A DNA stretch of 64,000 nt from Wyeomyia smithii (taxonomy: Eukaryota > Arthropoda > Insecta > Diptera > Culicidae): NCBI RefSeq assembly GCF_029784165.1, contig NC_073695.1:202077136-202141135 (forward strand), in the 5' to 3' direction. The notes beneath the pieces are model-generated. The model ran no database searches. It saw nothing but the letters and a program-made list of their open reading frames with translations, and was not told where the DNA came from. Every line of letters starts with the position of its first letter. Position 1 is the first letter of the stretch. This document shows positions 57,386-64,000 of the stretch, piece by piece. The position numbers were made by a program, and so were the translations under genes.

Positions 57386-58090
57386 TATACTAGACTGATG
57401 AAGGCTTCGATGGAGGTTAGGCAGTGTTATGGGAGGATTTCGGGTGGTCTATCCGACCCATTCGGATCTCGCAGTGGACTTCGACGGTAATGAGTTGGAG
57501 GTAGTCGACGAGTTAGTGTACCTTGGCTCAATGGTGACTAAGAACAACGATACCAGCCATGAGATTGGGAAGTGAATTATCAGTGGGAGCCGTGCCTACT
57601 ATGGGCTCCGCAAAAAATACGGTCGAAACGTCTAAATCACTGTGCAAAGTGCACCTTGTATAAAACGCTTATTCGAGCGGTTGTTGTTGTTGACAATGCT
57701 TGAAGAAAACTTGCGAGCGCTCGGAGTTTCCGAACAACGGGTTCTAAGAACTATCTTTGACGGTGTGCAGGAGAACGAAGGGTGGAGACGGAGAATGATC
57801 TATCAGCGCGCGCAACTCTGCGATGAACCCAGCATCAACGAGGTGCCAAATCTGAACGGATACGTTGGGCAGGACACGCTGCAAAAACGACGGACAACTA
57901 CCCTGCAAAATTGGTTCTTTCCCCGAATCCGGTTGGTACGAGACGAAGAGGAGCGCAAAGAGCAAGGGATGCACAAAGAGCAAGGTGGAGCATTATCTGA
58001 CAAGTACGGGGTGCCCGCGAGATTGGAGGTGGGCAGCCATGGACCGATCAAATTGGCGGAAATATGTTATGCAGGCCATATCTTAGAACG
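57386..58090 (+). pseudogene. RTE-clade LINE, 3' part after the DD37E insertion
   Basis: RLMKASMEVRQCYGRISGGLSDPFGSRSGL continues the RT interrupted at 55311. A deletion removes the palm, and ELEVVDELVYLGSMVTKNNDTSHEI follows. MLEENLRALGVSEQRVLRTIFDGVQENEGWRRRM (57695-57800) and a C-terminal GCPRDWRWAAMDRSNWRKYV (58005-58065) are typical RTE tail blocks. It is inactive. Confidence 0.8.
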
Positions 58091-58109
58091 TACGACTATT
58101 TAAGTAAGT

Positions 58110-58727
58110 AAGTGAATAAGGGCTTTACGCAAGAATGCGCAACTACAGATCAGATCTTCACTCTTTCAGAAATGTTGGAAGTACAACGAGCTCACACATC
58201 ACGTCTTTGAGGACTTCAAGGTGATGTATGGTACAGTCATTCGAGACCAGCTATGGCAAATGATGCACAACTACGGGTTTCCGAATAAACTGACACTGCC
58301 ACGACTTATTAACCCTCTAGTGCCCAAGTTAGTTTAGTTAGTTAGTTTAGACGGACTTCGAAAAAATCACTATGAGTCTTTATAAACATTTTTAAAGTAT
58401 TTATTGAAGCTCTTTAGAAAGGCGGCACTTGGCACTAGGGGGTGAAACCGAGTGATGTGTTACATGTGCTTATCGGAAGGACACTCGAATCTCTTCAAAG
58501 CGGGCAGAGGGTAAAGAGAAAGAGATGGACTATTCAGCATGCAAAAGGGATGATTTTCAGCAAAAGTAGTCAACTGACAGGTTTAACACACGATCTTAAT
58601 GTTTTTGCAAAAGCCTTGCGATGGCTGAGACAATCTACATCAAGCTGAAGGTAGAGACTAGAAGGGTAGGACTAGAAATCAATACGACGAAAACAAAGAA
58701 AGGAGATGCTGAACATTCGTGTCCCAT
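58110..58727 (+). pseudogene. second RTE-clade copy, RT fragment
   Basis: The reading QECATTDQIFTLSEMLEVQRAHTSR, then shifted VIRDQLWQMMHNYGFPNKLT, gives the RT fingers and palm entry. Later pieces near 58590 (NVFAKALRWL) match the segment after the active site, so the centre is deleted. It continues beyond the TIR element at 59936. Confidence 0.65.
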
Positions 58728-59935
58728 CCCAAGTAACATTCAGAACGCTTCGAGAATTTATTTTGGTTTTGTTTTTGTTTCAAATTGGCTTGCATGAAAA
58801 CCTTTGATTGTAAGTAGATTTTATTTGATAGTCATGGAATATGTTCTGCAAATAGGCTTTACAAACCACCATATGTCTACCATAATACAATTTAGCCTCA
58901 CAGTTTTAAAAACGGTCATAAATTTGTTTTATATTGACTTTCATAACAACCAAATAAAACCAAAAATACATAACCCGTGGAGTTACTTATACTATCATAC
59001 CCTCTTAAAGCTAAGATAAATTTTCAAGTTGTAATTTCCTTTTGAATAGAATTTGTTGTGGCAACCCCGCCAAGTAGGTTATTATTGTGGGCTGAATAAA
59101 ACTTCATGATCGGAACATAGCCAGACGAATGCTATGATAGGTTGACTTAGGTTATGATATGCTATGTTCTGATCAAATTATAAGAATTTGTTATGACGAA
59201 GATTTTGAATTCGTCCGGGGTTTTATTCTAAAACAACATGTCGTATTGAATGGAAAAATTGCAAACTTTTGTAATTATATCTGAAATCAGCATTTTCTTT
59301 TACGATAATAACAAAACCACTCCATTGTTTTGAAAATCTAATGATAGATAACGGCATACATTAAACAAAATACTCCAAATCATGGCATTTATTTATTTAT
59401 CACCTTAGCTTAGAGGAACTGAATTTCAATTAAATATTCATTTCCTACCGAATTCCTGCGGCGCGTATCATTTGCGTTGGAATTCGTGGCCGGTTTCACC
59501 ATAAATATTTTATGGCATGTGTTTTCTCATGCACGAAAACAATTAAAAGGCAATATATTCATTAATCAGTCAAGATGGAAATAAGAATTTACACCATTTT
59601 GTTTTCGCGACACTGCTGGAAAAAAAACCCCTGTCATAAAGAAATAAAGCCAAGATAAAATTCAATACATCACACTTAATTTGGAGAATATATCTCAATT
59701 AAAATTTCGAGGCCATTATGTGGTAAGTAAATCGGGTTGTATAAAACATCTGGTCCTATGTTGGAGCGTATACGAAGTTTTGATGACTGCAATAAAGCTG
59801 GGTCAACTAGCCAAAACACATGTTTGTAGCTGTTGTAAGTAGGTTGTTATAACCGCATGGTCGGCATTGAAGGTTTTATTTTTTAGTTGTATCATATACT
59901 AAACAACTTTGATATAACCAATTTTGTTACTTGGG
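58728..59935. mobile_element. 1.2-kb TIR element inside RTE, no transposase
   Basis: It starts CCCAAGTAACA and ends TGTTACTTGGG (perfect 11-bp TIR), with AT on each side (58726-58727, 59936-59937). RTE coding resumes at the right edge. The interior is AT-rich without a supported ORF. Confidence 0.75.
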
Positions 59936-60350
59936 ATGGATGGTGAACTCGAAGTGGTAGATGAATTCATATGCTTGGGATCCCAAATAACGCGACGCTG
60001 CTCACGGAGGACATACGAGTACTGGCCTTATTTGAACGAGAAGCAGGGAGCAGTGCATGTGTATGAACCACGAGCTGCGAGCACTACTTGGAGAGATTCC
60101 CATTGCCCATCTGATGAAGGCCAGGGAGGTTACGATAGGCCAGACATGTCGCGAGGCTGCCAGACGATAGTGTGGTAACTTCGGATATTTTCAAACACCC
60201 CACCGGCATCAGAAACGGAGGAGATGAACGTTGTTTGCCCAGGTTGAAGCAAACCTGCGAGTGTCAACACGCTTAAGCAATTGATGACAAGAAGCCTAGA
60301 ACCGAGCGGAGTGGAAAAATTCTTGATACGCAAGAGTCACAACGGCTCTG
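59936..60350 (+). pseudogene. second RTE-clade copy, 3' fragment
   Basis: MDGELEVVDEFICLGSQITRR is the conserved block after the RT palm. Further on the frames are scrambled, with a possible tail to ~60350. Confidence 0.6.
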
Positions 60351-61039
60351 GGCTGCTGGTGTAAGAAATTTTTTCTGGAGTTCAAGAAAAGTTGCATTTG
60401 AAACACGATCGTGTTATTATTGTAGGGTTACGCATATTTTTATTCATCTAATTCTTCAGTGATAATTCGGGTTGTTCCAAAACGGATCGTTCTATTGTTT
60501 TTGTGGATTTCAATATACAACATTTAGTAGTCTTGAGCAGACTTTTAAATGGTCACGGTAGTACGATTTGTTTTCGTGATAATTACATTATTGTATAAAA
60601 ATGTCAATTGATTAGGCAGTTGCTAACGAATCGAATAAAACGAAAGTTTTGCCGTTCAAGGCCCAGCCTCAAGGAAGACGCGGTTGATCTGTAGACTTCA
60701 ATGCAGTATCATTGAATAACTCGACGTATATCCTCTATGGCCATCTGTTTCTGCCGGCTGCCAACACGAAATGGAGCGATTGATTTTTCGCACACTCGTA
60801 TAGAGTGAGTGGAATGTCATTACGTTACTCCATGAAGCTGGTAGAATGGGATAATTTGATAAAGGGGCGAAAATCTTTGTGGTGCGATGTTGTTTCAATT
60901 CGAATGACAGATCGCAGCACATTTAGGCATTTAATTAAAAAAACCTAAATTAATCCACCTAGTGGTGCAGAAACCTTTGTTATACTAACTATTACTTTAT
61001 ACATATTTGGCCAGTCACTTACAAATCGTATACCATCAT
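60351..61039. other. no recognisable gene
   Basis: AT-rich and non-coding. Confidence 0.4.
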
Positions 61040-63360
61040 AAGTCCAATTTCAATAATAAATTAGATGAATTTGAAAGATAGTTTTCAGAGAGTTAACCAA
61101 AGACAATCATCGAATTAAAGCTTGACGTGGTTTTCGCAAATAATATGAATGTTATTACTGGAGTACATGAGTATTTTCTTTCGATCACAAACCAATTTTT
61201 AAATGCTGGCTAGAAGTAATTGAACTTTTTTTTTGAGATAATCGAACGTGGGGAAACAGTAATAGATAACAATGATGCTGATTTCACACTAGAATAGCAA
61301 ACATGTATGTTAGTTTAATGCGGTTCTACTTATTCGCTTTATTTTCAGAAATCGCAGGACCTAGATTTATGAATCAGCATCAAGTTTTTTACGAATTGAA
61401 GAAAACTTCTACAAACCTGCTCTCAAGATATAGTTTAGAATTATACAGAGACCCAGAAAAGAACATAATGATTATGGATTATGGATTAGCATCGAATATA
61501 TCCTACGAATTGCAGCAAAGTCCTGCAAACTTGCTCTTAAGAAATTATAGTTTAGAATTATACAGCGCGTTAAATGCTTTTTACCTTTGTTATACTAAAC
61601 AAAGGTTATAAAATCCGTCAAAAAACGCAAAATAGATCCAAGATTCGGATGACCGAACCATATGTATGTGACGCAAAATACTAACGCACCTTTCTTACAG
61701 AACGCAATATCCGATTTCAATGATCTTAAGTAGGTATTAGACGACGCAAATATTTGCTATTTTTGGTACGATTTTTATTTGCACAAAATAAAATCTGTAT
61801 AGAAAAATAGCAAATATTTGCTTCGTCTAATACCTGCTTTATACGCAAACGAAAGCTACTGTGCTCCCGCAGAATGCTACCGATTGGATTTTTGATTAGT
61901 GGCTTAAATTTTGAAATATTGATCAAAGAGTATTTTTTATATGAGACATTTAACTTTTAAGGCAAAATTAATGGCACGGAGAGCCATGTGCTGTATACCA
62001 ATTTACTCAGATCGACGAATTGAACAATTTATGTATGTTTGTGTATGTGTGCCTGTACGTATGTATGTGTAAATATGTTGTAGTGTATCAGAATCGACCC
62101 AAGAAAGAAAAATAACAAAAAACCACTTTTTTTACAGAACGCTTATTCCGATTTTGATGTTCGCATGCTCAAATAAAAGCCCCAGAGCTCTTTGAAAATC
62201 ATACTGAATGCGATCTTTTATTGGTTGCTTGAACTGTAGAGTTTTGACCAAAGTATTGACCTAAATATGTTTCAAACATTACAAAGTTTGAATAATTTTT
62301 CTCTCTCACTGCTCTTTCTTCTTCTCTATCCCTCTTTTTTCGTACGCTATTTATTTCTCAAAGGAAATCAACAATCATCGACAACTTTTCATAATATTTA
62401 CACTCTTCGTAGTGCGTCTTAACTGGTGTAAATAAATTACCCTTTAGCTTTTTCTTGAAAATTTGAACCAGATGCTTACTTAACTCCTTTTCTCGCTTCC
62501 GAAGCTTTCGTCCTCACTTCTTATAAAATATATACTAAATTGTACGTTGAACCTAGATTTGCGAAGAGTAGAAAACATTTACAGCTTTCGGGAGCCAAGC
62601 ATTGTAGCAAAATCTGATCCCACAGTGTGCAAATGTCAAACAATTAGCGATGCAGATATTTTGAAAAGCTTTACCAAAGATGTATAGACCTATTTACGTA
62701 CGAATGTGTTAGTGCCACCCGTTGAGAAAAACACAAATAAATCGCTGTTTTGTTTGCAATGCTACGTTTTAAACAGCTGGAAAATTTTTCAGTTGAACGC
62801 TTATTTCATGTTTTAAATTTGTGACCAGGAATCTGAAATTGCTGGTGAACGTAATTGGCAAATGAGGAAAAAGTGTTGAAGCAACTCTTCACTTACTAGT
62901 GTGCGCACTAGTCTCTATGAATGATACAATATGCTCATGTAAGATATAAATATTGCTTTCTAATTTAAGACTAAGTGCAAACAGAGTATCCATGTCATTC
63001 CACTTCTCGTTATCGCAGCAAGATTTAAAAAGTCTTTAGGCCTTCGAAAGAATAATGTTCTCGCCTACACTCTGAAAATCCAAAGTCTCAAAGATGGTAG
63101 AGAACCTTTTTTTTTCAGATAATGCACTTGAGATAGAATTAAATTCACAACTTTCATCAATAGGTATATTTAAAAATTAATTGCTTCTAGACAGCATTTA
63201 AAAATTGGTTTGTGATCGAAAAAATAAGACTCATGTACTCCAGTTATAACATTCATATTATTTGCGAAAACCACGTCAAGCTTTAATTCAATTATCGTCT
63301 TTGGTTAACTCTTTGAAAACTATCTTTTAAATTCATTTCATTCATTATTGAAATTGATTC
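61040..63360. mobile_element. ~2.3-kb element with ~185-bp terminal inverted repeats
   Basis: 61047-61226 and 63172-63355 are reverse complements at high identity (GCTTGACGTGGTTTTCGCAA, ATAATATGAATGTTAT, GGAGTACATGAGT, GATCACAAACCAATTTTTAA). The interior has no transposase. It holds a ~120-bp tandem duplication (61360-61575, repeated TAGTTTAGAATTATACAG) that creates a spurious 102-codon frame, and a small MITE at 61728. Confidence 0.8.
61728..61839. mobile_element. 112-bp MITE/hairpin
   Basis: 37-base arms 61728-61764 and 61803-61839 (left starts AAGTAGGTATTAGACGACGC) pair with two mismatches around a 38-nt loop. Confidence 0.8.
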
Positions 63361-63801
63361 TGTGCCGAACACGCATCAGTATAGGACGTGTTTGGTGATC
63401 GCTCCGATAGAATATAAAACAAAAGACGCGCGAGCAAGTGTTGGCATTGTTTGCCTAGTCGAGTGAAGGTTCAAGGTTGCCCGCCTTTGTGCAACTGTTT
63501 CGCATCGTGGCTGTTTGCTGGTGCGTAAGCCGATTTGGCTGCTAAGTAATTTGTGCTACAGCAGTGGACGAGAATCTCAACACAAAGGAGGAAAAAGAAG
63601 AAGCCAACAGTTGACAGCGAGTTGTGTCGCTGTGCTGAGTGATCACACACCCGGCTCGCTGCTGGTGGCTGTTTGGAGCTGCTGTATTGGTGCTGCTGGC
63701 TGTAACGGCTGCAGCTTCGACCGTTCGGACAACCAACCCTGCTGGAAGGAGAAGTAAAGAGGTACGTGTTCTGTCGGCGCTAGTGCGCTAGATTTAGCGC
63801 G
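63361..63801 (+). promoter_or_regulatory. probable 5' UTR / internal promoter region of a LINE
   Basis: GC-richer, CTG-rich sequence that changes sharply from the AT-rich element before it and leads into an ORF1 start. Jockey-type LINEs carry internal promoters in this position. No specific motif can be assigned. Confidence 0.4.
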
Positions 63802-64000
63802 ATGGATGTAGATCCCTCGCCTCCCGTGCCACCATCCCCGAACCCCTCCGACCCTGTCCCTCCTGCCAACCCTTCCTCTGTTAATTCTGCAGTCCCCCCT
63901 CGCCTCAGGCTTTACCCAAACGGATCTCAGGGCAGCAGGACCGAAATCGAAACCGTTAAACATCCTGCAGATTTCGAAAGACCTGACGGAGGGGTACAAG
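63802..64000 (+). pseudogene. 5' start of Jockey-type LINE ORF1, cut by window end
   Basis: The ATG at 63802 opens MDVDPSPPVPPSPNPSDPVP...PRLRLYPNGSQG, a Pro/Ser-rich ORF1 head as seen in mosquito Jockey elements. About 60 codons in, the conserved KPLNILQISKDLTEGYK is read in another frame, and the block normally between GSQG and it seems shortened. A deletion with frameshift is therefore likely, and the copy is probably non-functional. The rest lies outside the window. Confidence 0.6.

Noticed and set aside
61303..61611. 102-codon plus-strand frame as a gene
   Set aside because: Produced by a ~120-bp tandem duplication within a TIR element; no domain or splice support.

Overview
This is a eukaryotic window, almost certainly from an insect and best matched to a culicine (Aedes-like) mosquito. 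It is AT-rich and transposon-dense, and its one clear multi-exon host gene has short GT-AG introns. The elements point the same way: a Juan-like Jockey LINE with intact ORFs, two DD37E Tc1/mariner transposases (ITmD37E type), a Feilai-like tRNA-related SINE tail, RTE and R1-clade LINEs, and many TIR MITEs. The species call is inference from family recall, not a database match.

Layout. 1-4.0 kb: LINE remnants, a MITE and a Penelope-like (GIY-YIG) 3' end. 4.2-5.2 kb: foldback elements. 9.0-9.6 kb: an element bounded by a 16-bp GGGTACCCGGGTACCC palindrome. 10.57-12.54 kb: a head-to-head satellite-like array with ~515-bp period. 12.6-13.5 kb: a dead DD37E transposase. 16.3-18.5 kb: the host gene, a five-exon SLC45-type MFS sugar transporter of about 668 aa. 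19.3-26.1 kb: three adjoining R1-clade LINE copies, one split by a hAT MITE. 26.75-27.13 kb: a possible small two-exon gene. 27.86-28.71 kb: a hAT element with an exact 8-bp TSD. 30-37.7 kb: an inverted pair of ~500-bp repeats around an RTE copy that is split by an R1-clade LINE (exact 13-bp TSD), itself split by a TA-flanked MITE. 38.2-44.6 kb: a LINE fragment bounded on both sides by (CCCAAT)n and split by a complete, intact Juan-like element (exact 15-bp TSD). 44.7-46.6 kb: an inverted-plus-tandem array of a 460-bp unit carrying tRNA-like pol III modules, enclosed by a 14-bp direct repeat. 47.4-60.3 kb: RTE copies, MITEs, a 2.5-kb foldback and a full DD37E transposon sitting in an RTE reverse transcriptase. 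61-63.4 kb: an element with long inverted ends. 63.4-64 kb: the 5' end of another Jockey-type LINE, cut by the window edge.

The window is mainly a record of nested transposition. Target-site duplications let the order of several insertions be read directly. Apart from the transporter and one weak gene candidate, almost every coding stretch belongs to a mobile element. The strongest candidates for something unusual are the tRNA-like 460-bp array, the intact Juan-like element, the DD37E element with a possible 802-bp intron, and the LINE fragment bounded by hexanucleotide repeats. I did not find convincing evidence of a wholly new biological system.
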